The translations under genes and the position numbers were made by a program. The notes below the pieces were generated by a model that saw only the letters and a program-made list of their open reading frames with translations, was not told where the DNA came from and did no database searches. Positions 41,885 to 51,192 of a stretch of DNA of 64,000 bases are shown in pieces. Location: the NCBI GenBank assembly GCA_035623985.1, contig DASPSJ010000060.1:186001-250000 (forward strand). The letters are read 5' to 3'. Positions within the stretch are counted from its first letter, which is position 1. Each line of letters starts with the position of its first letter. This DNA is from DAHUYF01 sp035623985 (GTDB lineage Bacteria; Pseudomonadota; Alphaproteobacteria; ATCC43930; CGMCC-115725).

Positions 41885-43573
41885 TCACCCCACCGGCAGG
41901 CGCACGATGAAGCGGGCGCCGACGACCTTGCCGTCGGCGGCGCGGCGATTTTCGGCGCGGATCGCGCCGCGATGCGCCTCGACGATCTGCTTGGAGATGG
42001 AGAGGCCGAGGCCGGAATGCGTGCCGAACTTCTCGCCGGCCGGGCGCTCGCTGTAGAAGCGCTCGAAGATCGCCTCGAGCTTGCCTTCGGGAATGCCGGG
42101 GCCCTCGTCCTCGACGGTGACGACCACCCACTCGCCCTGGCGCGCCGCGGCGATATGGAGCGCCGCGCCCGGCGGGCTGAAGGAGAGCGCGTTGGCGATG
42201 AGATTGCGGAACACCTGCACCAGCCTGCCCTCGATGCCGAGCACGGCGAGGTCGCCCGCCGCCGTGCCGACCGGTCCCGGCAGCGACAGCTCCAGGCGCG
42301 GCGCGCGCTCGTCCGCCGCCGATTGATAGAGGTCGACCAGGGTTTCGAGCATGCGGCCGATCAGCACCGGCTCAAGCTCGACGCGGGAGAGCTCGGCGTC
42401 GAGCCGCGAAGCGTCGGAGATGTCGGTGATGAGCCGGTCGAGGCGCTGCACGTCCTCGAGCACGACGGCGAGCAGCTTGCGCTGCTTCTGCGGATCGTCG
42501 ACGCGCGCCGCCGTCTCGACCGCGCTCCGCAGCGAGGTCAGGGGATTCTTGATCTCATGCGCGACATCGGCGGCGAAATGCTCGATCGCGTCCATGCGCG
42601 CCCAGAGCGCGCCGGTCATCTCACGGAAGGCGCCGGAGAGATCGCCGATCTCGTCGCCGCGCCGGGTGAAGTCGGGGATCAGCATCTGGCGGCCATGGCC
42701 GCGGCGCACGCGCTCGGCGGCGACGGCGAGCCGGCGGATCGGCCGTCCGATGGTGCCGGCGAGATAGATCGACAGCAGCACGGTGACGCCGAGAGCGATG
42801 AGGAAGACCTTGAGGATCTCCAGGCGCACGGCGCGCACCGCCTGGTCGATCTCGGCGCTGTCGGTGGAGAGCAGCACCGCGCCCAGAACCTGGCGATAGC
42901 GCTGCACCGGCACCGCGACGCTCAGCATCAGCAGGCTGCCGCCCTCGCGCTCGCTGCGCACCGCCGTGCCGATGTCGCCGAGAAGCGCCTTCTGCACCTC
43001 CCTGTAATCGGCGGCGTTTTGCACCGCGGCCTCGTGATAGGGGGGATAGCGGCGCTGGCCGGAGAGCCGCGTCACCACCCAGCCATAGAGCGAGGCGGCG
43101 AGGTTTTGCAGCCCGTCGCTTTCGCCGGGCGGCGGCAGCTCGTTGATCTGCACCACGCCGCCGGGGCCGCTCAGCATGCGGCTGTCGGCGATGAGCTTGC
43201 CGTCGGCGCCGAAGAGCCGCGCGCGCGTATGGGTGGGCTCGACCAGGCGCTGCATCATCTGGCGTCCCAGCGCCGGCAGGAGCTGCTCGCCTTCGCCGAG
43301 GCTGTCGATCACCGCGCCCTCGCCCAGGGCCGCGGCAAAGACCTGGCCTTGGGTCTTGAGCGCGTCGAGCTGCGCATCCACCAGGCCCTGCTGATATTCG
43401 CCGAGATAGAGGAGGCCGAGGCCGAGCAGGCCCAGCGCCAGCACGTTGACGGCAAGGATGCGGCGGGTGAGCGGCGACAGCCGGCGCCGGCGGCGGCGCA
43501 ACGGTGTCGTCGACGCCGGCGCGGCAGCGCGCTTGGCAGGGTCAGCGGTCGCGGTAGCGATAGCCGACGCCAT
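41885..43573 (-). CDS. chvG: Sensor histidine kinase ChvG
   Basis: The 562-residue protein has two membrane segments (about residues 38-58 and 260-280) enclosing a periplasmic stimulus-sensing domain, then HAMP ('AGTIGRPIRRLAVAAERV'), a dimerisation domain with His339 in 'AHEIKNPLTSLRSA' and the ATPase domain ('VFRNLIANALSFSPPG', 'VEDEGPGIPEG', 'SGLGLSISKQIVEAHRG'). ChvG/ExoS responds to acidity or envelope stress and controls ChvI. The ATG at 43573 overlaps the 3' end of chvI by 32 bases. The order chvI-chvG before hprK is the standard alphaproteobacterial one. Confidence 0.93.
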   Translation of the reverse strand: MASAIATATADPAKRAAAPASTTPLRRRRRRLSPLTRRILAVNVLALGLLGLGLLYLGEYQQGLVDAQLDALKTQGQVFAAALGEGAVIDSLGEGEQLLPALGRQMMQRLVEPTHTRARLFGADGKLIADSRMLSGPGGVVQINELPPPGESDGLQNLAASLYGWVVTRLSGQRRYPPYHEAAVQNAADYREVQKALLGDIGTAVRSEREGGSLLMLSVAVPVQRYRQVLGAVLLSTDSAEIDQAVRAVRLEILKVFLIALGVTVLLSIYLAGTIGRPIRRLAVAAERVRRGHGRQMLIPDFTRRGDEIGDLSGAFREMTGALWARMDAIEHFAADVAHEIKNPLTSLRSAVETAARVDDPQKQRKLLAVVLEDVQRLDRLITDISDASRLDAELSRVELEPVLIGRMLETLVDLYQSAADERAPRLELSLPGPVGTAAGDLAVLGIEGRLVQVFRNLIANALSFSPPGAALHIAAARQGEWVVVTVEDEGPGIPEGKLEAIFERFYSERPAGEKFGTHSGLGLSISKQIVEAHRGAIRAENRRAADGKVVGARFIVRLPVG

Positions 43574-44240
43574 AGAGGGTTTCGATCTGGGCGAAACTGC
43601 CATCGACCGCCTTGAACTTCTTGCGCAGGCGCTTGATGTGGCTGTCGATGGTGCGGTCATCGACATAGATGTGCTCGCCATAGGCGCCGTCCATGAGCTG
43701 ATCGCGGCTCTTGACGTGGCCGGGGCGCAGCGCCAGCGATTTCAGGATCAGGAACTCGGTCACCGTGAGATCGACGTTGGTGCCTTTCCAACTGCATTGA
43801 TGGCGCGCGGGATCGAGCAGCAGCTCGCCGCGCTGGATGACGGGCTCGCTCTCGCCGCTGCCGCGCGCCAGCTCGCCGCGGCGCAGCAGGGCGCGGATGC
43901 GCTCGACCAGGAGGCGCTGGGAGAATGGCTTCTTGATGTAATCGTCGGCGCCCATGCGCAGGCCCAGCACCTCGTCGACCTCGTCGTCCTTGGAGGTGAG
44001 GAAGATGACCGGCATGGAGCCTTGCTTCCTGAGCTGGCTCAACAGCTCCATGCCGTCCATGCGCGGCATCTTGATGTCGAGGATGGCGAGGTCGGCGGGA
44101 TGCTGGGCGAGCCCGCGCAGCGCCTCGGCGCCGTCGGAATAGGTCCGCACCTGAAAACCCTCGGCCTCGAGCGCGATCGCCACCGAGGTCAGGATGTTCT
44201 TGTCGTCGTCGACCAGCGCGATGTTGTTCGTCACGGCCAT
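43542..44240 (-). CDS. chvI: Response regulator ChvI (OmpR/PhoB type)
   Basis: The 232-residue protein has a receiver domain with Asp55 in 'LAILDIKMPRMDGMELL', Lys in 'VIFLTSKDDE' and a winged-helix DNA-binding domain ending 'DDRTIDSHIKRLRKKFKAVD' and 'TLYGVGYRYRDR'. In rhizobia and relatives ChvI controls exopolysaccharide, outer-membrane proteins and pckA, which in this window lies 3.1 kb away on the other strand. GAAAGGTGAA precedes the ATG. Confidence 0.94.
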   Translation of the reverse strand: MAVTNNIALVDDDKNILTSVAIALEAEGFQVRTYSDGAEALRGLAQHPADLAILDIKMPRMDGMELLSQLRKQGSMPVIFLTSKDDEVDEVLGLRMGADDYIKKPFSQRLLVERIRALLRRGELARGSGESEPVIQRGELLLDPARHQCSWKGTNVDLTVTEFLILKSLALRPGHVKSRDQLMDGAYGEHIYVDDRTIDSHIKRLRKKFKAVDGSFAQIETLYGVGYRYRDR

Positions 44241-44353
44241 TTCACCTTTCCCGCAAGTTGGGCACGGCCACGCTCGCCTCGAGGTATGGCGGCTTTAAGG
44301 CGGCGCCGTGAAAAGCTGTGGCCGGAACCGGTATTGTCATAAGCATCAAATCC

Positions 44354-45130
44354 TCAGCTTTCCAGGAAATAGCGCGTCGGCGACCGGCCGAGCGCGCGGC
44401 GGAACATGCTGGTAAAGGCGCTGGGGCTTTGATAGCCGAGGTCCATGGCCACGGCGGTCACCTTCTCGCCGGTGGCGAGCCGGCCCAGCGCCTCGACGAG
44501 CCGCACCTGCTGGCGCCAGGCGCCGAAGCTCATGCCGGTCTCCTTGCGGAAAAGCCGCGCCAGCGTGCGGCTCGAGGCGCCGACGCCGCCGGCCCACTGC
44601 TCCAAGGTGCGCTCGCTGGCGGGCTCGGCCTGGATCGCCTCGCAGAGCCGGCGCAGGCGCCCTTCCTCCGGCCAGGGGAGATGCAGCGGCAACACCGGCA
44701 GCGCGCGGATCTCGTCCAATACCAGCGCCATGACGCGGCCTTCCGGCCCCGCCTCGTCGTAAAGCAGCGGCAGCTCGACCGCGCGCAGGATGAGCTCGCG
44801 CAGCAGCGGCGAGACGGCGATGACGCAGCATTGCCGCGGCAGGCTCTGGGCGAGATCGGCGCGGATATAGAGGGTGCGCATCGCCACATGGCCCCGGCTG
44901 CGGATGGCGTGCTCGGTCTCGGCCGGCATCCAGACGGCGCGGTTGGGCGGCACCACCCAGGTGCCCGGCCGCGTCCATACCACCATCACTCCCTGGGCGG
45001 CGAAGACCAGTTGCGCCCGGCGATGGCGATGCGGCGGGACGCGGTTGCCGTCGGGGAAATCCTTGGCCATGGCGGCAATGGGCCGCGGCACGTCCTGGTA
45101 ATCCTCGGGGTCGGTGCTGCGCCGAGCCAT
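44354..45130 (-). CDS. AraC family transcriptional regulator
   Basis: The 258-residue protein has an N-terminal cupin-like sensing domain ('VPPHRHRRAQLVFAAQGVMV' and 'WVVPPNRAVWMPAETEHAIR') and a C-terminal pair of helix-turn-helix motifs ('EQWAGGVGASSRTLARLFRK', 'VAMDLGYQSPSAFTSMFRRA'). It belongs to the cupin-AraC group that often represses a neighbouring transporter gene. It is divergent from the MFS gene with about 97 bases between the starts, so it probably controls that gene and itself. Confidence 0.92.
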   Translation of the reverse strand: MARRSTDPEDYQDVPRPIAAMAKDFPDGNRVPPHRHRRAQLVFAAQGVMVVWTRPGTWVVPPNRAVWMPAETEHAIRSRGHVAMRTLYIRADLAQSLPRQCCVIAVSPLLRELILRAVELPLLYDEAGPEGRVMALVLDEIRALPVLPLHLPWPEEGRLRRLCEAIQAEPASERTLEQWAGGVGASSRTLARLFRKETGMSFGAWRQQVRLVEALGRLATGEKVTAVAMDLGYQSPSAFTSMFRRALGRSPTRYFLES

Positions 45131-45227
45131 GTCCAGAATGTCCGATTCGCGATAGAGGATGGCAGACTAGCGCAAGTTGGCTAAGGCCGCCAGGGCTATG
45201 CTGGGCGCCGCTGCCGGAGCCGGAGCC

Positions 45228-46421
45228 ATGGACAAATTGCGCCTGACCGTCGCCTTCCTCAATCTCGGCCATTTCCTCGACCATCTGGCGATGCTGATCT
45301 ATGCCACCGCGGTGCTGGCGATGATGGCGCCGTTCGGCCTTTCCTACGAGGCGATGCTGCCGCTGTCGCTGGGGGGCTTCCTCGCCTTCGGCGGCGGCTC
45401 GCTGCCGGCGGGCTGGCTCGGCGACCGCTGGGGCCGGCGCAACATGATGATCGTCTTCTTTCTCGGGCTGGGCGCGGCGCTGGTGGTGACCGGCTTTGCC
45501 GAGACGCCTTGGCAGATCGCCGCCGGCCTGACCCTGATCGGCGTCTTCGCCTCGATCTATCATCCCGTCGGCATCGCCATGCTGGTCGGCGACCAGGCGC
45601 GGGTCGGGCGCGCGCTCGGCTGGAACGGCGTCTGGGGCAATCTCGGCCTTGCCTGCGCCGCCTTGATCGCCGGCTGGCTCGCCGATCGCCTGAGCTGGCG
45701 CGCCGCCTTCTTCGCGCCCGGGGTCGCCACTTTCGCCGCCGGCCTCGCTTTCGCCCTGCTGGTGCCGCGCACAGAGGCCACGGCGGCGCAAGGACGCAGC
45801 GGCGGGCAGCGCCATGGGCCGGATGCGCTGGCGCGCCGCGTCTTCGGGCTGCTCGCCGTGGCGACGGCGTGCAGCGGCGTGATCTTCGCCGCCACCACCA
45901 ACGCGCTCCCCAAGATCTTCGACGAGCGGCTGACCGCGCTGGCGCATACCACCACCGGCATCGGCACGCTGGTCTCGGCGGTCTATGTCGTCGCCGCCAT
46001 GGCGCAGCTCGTGGTCGGCCAGCTCATCGACCGGCGCTCGCTGCGCGGCGTATTCCTGGCGCTCGCCCTCTTCCAGGCGCCGCTGCTGGCGCTGGCGGGG
46101 ATGCTGACCGACTGGGCGATGCTGCCGGTCACGGTGGCGATGATGTTCGTCATCTTCGGCATCATCCCGATCAACGACGCGATGGTGGCGCGCTACGCCC
46201 ATGAGAGCTGGCGCTCGCGCGTCTTTGCGCTGCGCTACGTCGTCTCCTTCGGCGCGAGCCTGCCGGCGATTCCGCTGGTGGCCTATCTTCAGCCCAAGGG
46301 CGGCGGCTTCGTGCCGCTCTTCGGCGTGCTTGCCGCGATCGCGCTGGGCACGCTGGCGACGGCGCTGCTCTTCCCGGGCGGCGAGCGCCGCGCGATTCCC
46401 GCAAGGGCACCGGCGGAATAA
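45228..46421 (+). CDS. MFS transporter
   Basis: The 397-residue protein has about twelve membrane segments in two halves. The loop after the second segment carries the MFS signature 'GWLGDRWGRRNMMI', and 'LIDRRSLRGVF' is the matching one in the second half. It starts at the ATG 45228 (MDKLRLTVAF); the frame to 45177 contains no better site. Divergent transcription from the AraC gene suggests inducible efflux of a small molecule. The substrate is unknown. Confidence 0.9.
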   Translation: MDKLRLTVAFLNLGHFLDHLAMLIYATAVLAMMAPFGLSYEAMLPLSLGGFLAFGGGSLPAGWLGDRWGRRNMMIVFFLGLGAALVVTGFAETPWQIAAGLTLIGVFASIYHPVGIAMLVGDQARVGRALGWNGVWGNLGLACAALIAGWLADRLSWRAAFFAPGVATFAAGLAFALLVPRTEATAAQGRSGGQRHGPDALARRVFGLLAVATACSGVIFAATTNALPKIFDERLTALAHTTTGIGTLVSAVYVVAAMAQLVVGQLIDRRSLRGVFLALALFQAPLLALAGMLTDWAMLPVTVAMMFVIFGIIPINDAMVARYAHESWRSRVFALRYVVSFGASLPAIPLVAYLQPKGGGFVPLFGVLAAIALGTLATALLFPGGERRAIPARAPAE

Positions 46422-46471
46422 GGCCCGCGCCGCGCGGCGGCAGGACGGCAGATCGGTGCTAGACTGCCGCC

Positions 46472-47182
46472 GTGACCGACGCCCCCTCCCCCGCCGCTAC
46501 GGCGCGCCGGCTGATGCGCGCGGCCGACCGCGCCAGTTTGGCGACGGCGCAGCAGGGCTGGCCCTATGCGTCGCTGGCGCTGGTGGCGCTGGCGCAGGAG
46601 GGAAGCCCGCTGCTGCTGCTCTCCAACCTTGCCGAGCACACCAAGAACCTGAAGCGCGATCCCCGCGCCTCGCTGCTCTTCGACGGGACCGCCGGGCGCG
46701 TCGATCCGCTCACCGGCCCGCGCGTCACCGTGATGGGCGAGGTGGCGGAAGCGGCCGATCCGGCGCTGCTGGCGCGCTTCATCAGGCGCCATCCCTCGGC
46801 CGAGCGCTATGCCGGCTTCGCCGATTTCCGCCTCTATCGGCTGCAAGCGGCGCGGGCGCATCTCGTCGCCGGCTTCGGCCGGATCGATTGGGTCGAGGGG
46901 GAAGCGCTGCTGTCGCCGCCCGCTCCGGCGCTTCAAGCGGCGGAGGCGGACATTCTGGCGCATATGAACGCCGACCACGCCAGGACCATCGACCTCTACG
47001 CCGACCGCCTGCTGGGGCTCTCCGGCGAAGGCTGGCGGCTCACCGGGGTCGATCCCGAGGGCACCGACCTCCGCCGCGGCGGGGTCGTGGCGAGGCTTGA
47101 CTTCCGCACGCCGGTAAGCGATGCGGAAGGGGCACGGGCCGAGCTCGTCCGGCTTGCCCAATCGGCAAGAGGGATGGGGTGA
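46472..47182 (+). CDS. HugZ-like pyridoxamine 5'-phosphate oxidase-fold protein with DUF2470 domain
   Basis: The 236-residue protein combines a split-barrel flavin/heme-binding domain ('MRAADRASLATAQQGWPYAS', 'LLSNLAEHTKNLKRDPRASL', 'RVTVMGEVAEA') with a C-terminal DUF2470 domain ('ADILAHMNADHARTIDLYAD'). This layout is that of HugZ-type heme oxygenases and their relatives in plants and bacteria. Whether it degrades heme cannot be decided, since the heme-ligand histidine lies in a variable C-terminal part. Translation starts at a GTG. It follows the MFS gene by 50 bases. Confidence 0.85.
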   Translation: MTDAPSPAATARRLMRAADRASLATAQQGWPYASLALVALAQEGSPLLLLSNLAEHTKNLKRDPRASLLFDGTAGRVDPLTGPRVTVMGEVAEAADPALLARFIRRHPSAERYAGFADFRLYRLQAARAHLVAGFGRIDWVEGEALLSPPAPALQAAEADILAHMNADHARTIDLYADRLLGLSGEGWRLTGVDPEGTDLRRGGVVARLDFRTPVSDAEGARAELVRLAQSARGMG

Positions 47183-47343
47183 CCGGCGTCTGAAGCCGCG
47201 GGAACGAACGAGGGAGGAAGGCCGTTCTCCGGCGGACCGGGCGCCCGGCCCGAGAGAGTGCCGCGGGATGCCGCCGCGGCGCGTTTCGTCTATCACAAGC
47301 TACTGAAAAAGCTAAAAAAGTGAGAATCCAGGAGGTCATTGCC

Positions 47344-48966
47344 GTGCAAGACGCAGCGCATCGGGTGACGGGGACGGCGAGCAGCTTCGGCCTCGAACGG
47401 CAGGGGCTGCGCAACCTCGCCGCGGCGCATTGGAACCTGTCGGTGCCGGTGCTTTACGAGCATGCGGTGCGCCGGGGTGAAGGGCTGGTCGCCCAAGGCG
47501 GCGCCTTCGTCGTGCGCACCGGCGCCTTCACCGGCCGCACGCCGCGCGACAAGTACATCGTCGAGGAAGCCTCGAGCAAGGCCGACATCTGGTGGGGCGA
47601 CATCAACAAGCCGGTCGGCGAGGAGACATTCGAGAGCATGTACCGCCGGCTCGCCGCCTATTTCCAGGGGCGCGAGCTTTTCGTCCAGGACCTCCATGGC
47701 GGCGCCGATCCGGAGTACCGGCTCAAGCTGCGCGTCATCACCGACAGCGCCTGGCACAGCCTCTTCGTGCGCAACATGTTCATAAGGCCGCGCGGCGAGG
47801 CGCTGGCGGATTTCGAGCCCGACTTCACCATCCTGCACGCGCCGCATTTCTTCGCCCGGCACGAGCTCGACGGCATCCATTCCGACACCTTCATCTTCGT
47901 CAGCTTCGCGCGCCGCCTGGTGCTGATCGGCGGCACGGAATATGCGGGCGAGATCAAGAAATCGGTGTTCGGCTACCTGAACTTCCTGCTGCCGGCGCGC
48001 GACGTGCTGCCGATGCATTGCTCGGCCAATGTCGGCGCCAAAGGCGACAGCGCGATCTTCTTCGGGCTTTCCGGCACCGGCAAGACGACGCTCTCCGCCG
48101 ACGGCGCGCGCATGCTCATCGGCGATGACGAGCACGGCTGGAGCCACAAGGGCCTCTTCAATTTCGAAGGCGGCTGCTACGCCAAGGTGATCAACCTCTC
48201 GCCCGAGGCCGAGCCCGAGATCTACGCCGCGATAAACCGCTTCGGCACGGTGCTGGAGAACGTCGTGCTCGAGCCCGAGGCGCGCAGCGCCGATTTCGCC
48301 GACGGCAGCCTCACCGAGAACACCCGCGCCTGCTATCCGCTCGACTTCATCTCCAATGTCAGCGCCACCGGCGTGGCGCCGCATCCCGACAACGTCATCA
48401 TGCTGACGGCGGACGCCTTCGGCGTGCTGCCGCCGATCGCGCGGCTGAGCGCGGACCAGGCGATGTATCATTTCCTGTCGGGCTATACCGCGCGCGTCGC
48501 CGGCACCGAGAAGGGCATCGGCAACGCGCCGCAGGCGACCTTCTCCACCTGCTTCGGCGCGCCCTTCATGCCGCGCCATCCCGCGGTCTACGCCAAGATG
48601 CTGGGCGAGCGCATCCGCGAGCACAAGGCGCAATGCTGGCTGGTCAATACCGGCTGGTCGGGCGGCGCCTATGGCGTCGGCAGCCGCATGAAGCTCCAGC
48701 ACACCCGCGCGCTGGTGCGCGCCGCGCTCGCCGGCACGCTCAAGAACACCCCGGTGAAGCAGGAGCCCTATTTCGGCCTCTACGTGCCGGAGCGCTGCGG
48801 CGACGTGCCGGCCGAAGTGCTGGACGCGCGCGGCACCTGGTCGGACAAGGCCGCCTATGACGAGACCGCGCGCGAGCTCACCCGGCGCTTCGAGACGAAC
48901 TTCAAGAAGTTCGAGCCCTATGTCGGCCGCGAGGTGCGCGCGGCCGGGATTCACCCGGCGGCCTAG
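47344..48966 (+). CDS. pckA: Phosphoenolpyruvate carboxykinase (ATP)
   Basis: The 540-residue enzyme converts oxaloacetate and ATP to PEP, CO2 and ADP, the first step of gluconeogenesis. It has the kinase-1a loop 'FFGLSGTGKTTLSADG', the substrate-binding 'RTGAFTGRTPRDKYIV' and 'MHCSANVGAKGDSAIFFG', and the metal site region 'LIGDDEHGWS'. I chose the GTG at 47344 because AGGAGG lies eight bases before it; the GTG at 47320 is an alternative. It lies opposite to chvI as in other Alphaproteobacteria, where ChvI represses or activates it. Confidence 0.95.
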   Translation: MQDAAHRVTGTASSFGLERQGLRNLAAAHWNLSVPVLYEHAVRRGEGLVAQGGAFVVRTGAFTGRTPRDKYIVEEASSKADIWWGDINKPVGEETFESMYRRLAAYFQGRELFVQDLHGGADPEYRLKLRVITDSAWHSLFVRNMFIRPRGEALADFEPDFTILHAPHFFARHELDGIHSDTFIFVSFARRLVLIGGTEYAGEIKKSVFGYLNFLLPARDVLPMHCSANVGAKGDSAIFFGLSGTGKTTLSADGARMLIGDDEHGWSHKGLFNFEGGCYAKVINLSPEAEPEIYAAINRFGTVLENVVLEPEARSADFADGSLTENTRACYPLDFISNVSATGVAPHPDNVIMLTADAFGVLPPIARLSADQAMYHFLSGYTARVAGTEKGIGNAPQATFSTCFGAPFMPRHPAVYAKMLGERIREHKAQCWLVNTGWSGGAYGVGSRMKLQHTRALVRAALAGTLKNTPVKQEPYFGLYVPERCGDVPAEVLDARGTWSDKAAYDETARELTRRFETNFKKFEPYVGREVRAAGIHPAA

Positions 48967-48999
48967 ACGCCGCGGCCCGGCCGCGGCTTGAGGGGATCG

Positions 49000-50580
49000 A
49001 TGCGGCGGCGCGACCTGCTGAAAGCGTCGGCGGCGGGGTTGGCGGGCCTGGCGATGCCCGCGGTGCTGCGCGGCGAGAGCGCGCGCGTGCTCCGCTTCGT
49101 GCCGCAGGCCGATCTCGCCGTGCTCGACCCGGTCTGGACCACGGCCGACGTCACGCGCAACCACGGCTATCTCGTCTTCGACACGCTTTACGGCGTCGAC
49201 CGGAATTACGCGCCGCAGCCGCAGATGCTCGAGGGCCACGTCGTCGAGAACGACGGCAAGACCTGGCGGCTCACGCTGCGCGACGGCCTGCGCTTCCATG
49301 ACGGCGAAAAGGTGCGGGCGGCCGACGTCGTGGCGAGCCTCAAGCGCTGGGCGGCGCGCGACGCCTATGGCCTGGCGCTCATGGCGGCGACCGACGAGCT
49401 CGCGGCGGATGACGACAGGGTCGTGCAGTTCCGCCTGAAACGGCCCTTCCCGCAGCTTGCGAACGCGCTCGCCAAGCCCGGCTCCAACATGCCCTGCATC
49501 ATGCCGGAGCGGCTGGCGGCGACCGATCCCTTCAAGCCGGTGACGGAGATGGTGGGCAGCGGCCCCTACCGCTTCCTTGCCGGCGAGCGCGTCTTCGGCT
49601 CGCAGGTCGTCTATGAGAAATTCGCCGGCTACGTGCCGCGCGCGAGCGGCGAGCCCAGCTATACCGCCGGGCCCAAGGTGGCCTATTTCGACCGCATTCA
49701 CTGGACGGTCATCCCCGACCCGACGACGGCGGCGAACGCCCTCGTCTCGGGCGAGGTCGATTGGTGGGAGCAGCCGCCGGTCGATCTCGTCGCCTTGCTC
49801 GCGGCCGACGGCAAGATCGAGGTCCGCGTCGACGAGGCGGCAAGCGCCATCGGCGTCATCCGCTTCAATTTCCTCTTTCCGCCCTTCGACGATCCGGCGG
49901 TCCGGCGCGCCATCCTGCCGGCGATCAACCAGGCCGATTTCATGACCGCGGTGGCGGGCACCGACCGGCGCTACTGGCGCGACAAGATCGGCGTCTTCAA
50001 CGCCGTCTCGCCGCTCGCCACCGAGGCCGGCACCGAGATCATGGCGGGCGATCCGGCGGCGGCGAAGGCGGCGCTGGCGAAGACGCGCTATCGCGGCGAG
50101 CGCGTCGTGGCGCTCACGCCGGTCGATTTTCCCAGCATCAACGCGCTGGGCCAAGTGGGCGCGGCGGTGCTGCGCGCGATCGGCATGGAGGTCGACCTTC
50201 AGGGGCTCGACTGGGGCGCGGTGGTGCAGCGCCGCACCAGCAAGAACCCGCCGGACCAGCACGGCTGGAACCTCTTCTTCACCTATCTCCAGGGACCGAA
50301 CGAGTTCAGCCCGGCGGCGCATCTGGGGCTCCGCGCCAATGGCGACAAAGGCTGGTTCGGCTGGCCCAGCGATCCCACACTCGAGGCGCTGCGCGACGCC
50401 TGGTTCGCCGCGCCCGACCTCGCGGCGCAGCAGCGCCTCTGCGCCGAGATTCAGGCGGAGGCGTTCCGCTTCGTGCCCTTCATCCCGCTCGGCCAGTATT
50501 TCCAGCCAACCGCCTATCGCCGCGGCCTCGCCGGCGTGCGCGAGGGCTTCGCCCAGTTCTACAGCGTGCGCCCGGGTTGA
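49000..50580 (+). CDS. ABC transporter substrate-binding protein, peptide/nickel type (SBP_bac_5)
   Basis: The 526-residue protein begins with a twin-arginine signal 'MRRRDLLKASAAGLAGLAMP' and then 'LRFVPQADLAVLDPVWTTAD', standard for family-5 solute-binding proteins of the dipeptide/oligopeptide class. Family blocks include 'LRDGLRFHDGEKVRAADVVA' and 'VGSGPYRFL'. Export by Tat means it folds, perhaps with a cofactor, before secretion. No permease or ATPase genes are next to it. It starts 33 bases after pckA with GAGGGG before the ATG. Confidence 0.9.
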   Translation: MRRRDLLKASAAGLAGLAMPAVLRGESARVLRFVPQADLAVLDPVWTTADVTRNHGYLVFDTLYGVDRNYAPQPQMLEGHVVENDGKTWRLTLRDGLRFHDGEKVRAADVVASLKRWAARDAYGLALMAATDELAADDDRVVQFRLKRPFPQLANALAKPGSNMPCIMPERLAATDPFKPVTEMVGSGPYRFLAGERVFGSQVVYEKFAGYVPRASGEPSYTAGPKVAYFDRIHWTVIPDPTTAANALVSGEVDWWEQPPVDLVALLAADGKIEVRVDEAASAIGVIRFNFLFPPFDDPAVRRAILPAINQADFMTAVAGTDRRYWRDKIGVFNAVSPLATEAGTEIMAGDPAAAKAALAKTRYRGERVVALTPVDFPSINALGQVGAAVLRAIGMEVDLQGLDWGAVVQRRTSKNPPDQHGWNLFFTYLQGPNEFSPAAHLGLRANGDKGWFGWPSDPTLEALRDAWFAAPDLAAQQRLCAEIQAEAFRFVPFIPLGQYFQPTAYRRGLAGVREGFAQFYSVRPG

Positions 50581-50613
50581 CGGTCGCGCGCAGCGCCGGA
50601 CCCGACGCGGAAC

Positions 50614-50955
50614 CTAAGCCACCACCCTGATGCGCGCCGCCTGCCGCGAGCGCGGCTTCTTCCTGATGACGATCTCAACGTCCCGGTCGAGCGCCGTCAG
50701 GAACGTCATCAGCCGCTCGACGGAAAAACCTTCCAGCTTGTATCGCAGCAGCGCCGGGACCTTCGGCTGGTTGATGCGGAGCAGATCGGCCGCGGTCGCC
50801 TGAGTCAGTCGACGCTGCTCGACGATCCGGTTGATCGCATAAGCCAATCGGAGCTTGGTCTGCCGTTCTTCCGCGTCCGGGTAGCCGAGATCGGCGAATA
50901 CATTGGCGGTCCCGCGGACGATCCCGTCGGCCGTTTCACGATGTCGTTTTGCCAT
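50614..50955 (-). CDS. XRE-family/HigA-type antitoxin-like DNA-binding protein
   Basis: The 113-residue protein contains a helix-turn-helix of the HigA/HTH_37 group: 'EERQTKLRLAYAINRIVEQR', then 'LTQATAADLLRINQPKVPAL' and 'GFSVERLMTFLTALDRDVEI'. It ends in a basic tail. HigA-type proteins repress their own operon and neutralise a HigB toxin, but no HigB-like frame is on either side. The ATG at 50955 (MAKRHRE) is chosen over an upstream frame extending to 51069. A perfect inverted repeat about 40 bases upstream is the probable operator. Confidence 0.82.
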   Translation of the reverse strand: MAKRHRETADGIVRGTANVFADLGYPDAEERQTKLRLAYAINRIVEQRRLTQATAADLLRINQPKVPALLRYKLEGFSVERLMTFLTALDRDVEIVIRKKPRSRQAARIRVVA

Positions 50956-50994
50956 GGCGTGCCTCGTAATCCCGGCGTGCGGGCCATGGCACAA

Positions 50995-51012
50995 TATCCC
51001 ACATCTGGGATA
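50995..51012. promoter_or_regulatory. Probable operator of the orphan antitoxin
   Basis: TATCCCA-CATC-TGGGATA is a perfect 7-base inverted repeat with a 4-base spacer, 40 bases upstream of the antitoxin ATG. Such sites bind the antitoxin dimer in HigBA operons. Confidence 0.55.
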
Positions 51013-51192
51013 GCAGTCAGATCGATCGCGATTCGTTGGGTGATGCACGCACATCCGAGAGCGGTGCATCGCAAACGAGGCAACCCCTGCTCAAGATGCC
51101 GCGGGCGATGAGCGTCGGACGCCGGCGCCGCAGCGGTATTGCCGCGGCGCCCGCAATCGCCAAAGATGCCCGCCGCATCAGGAGAGACCGCC

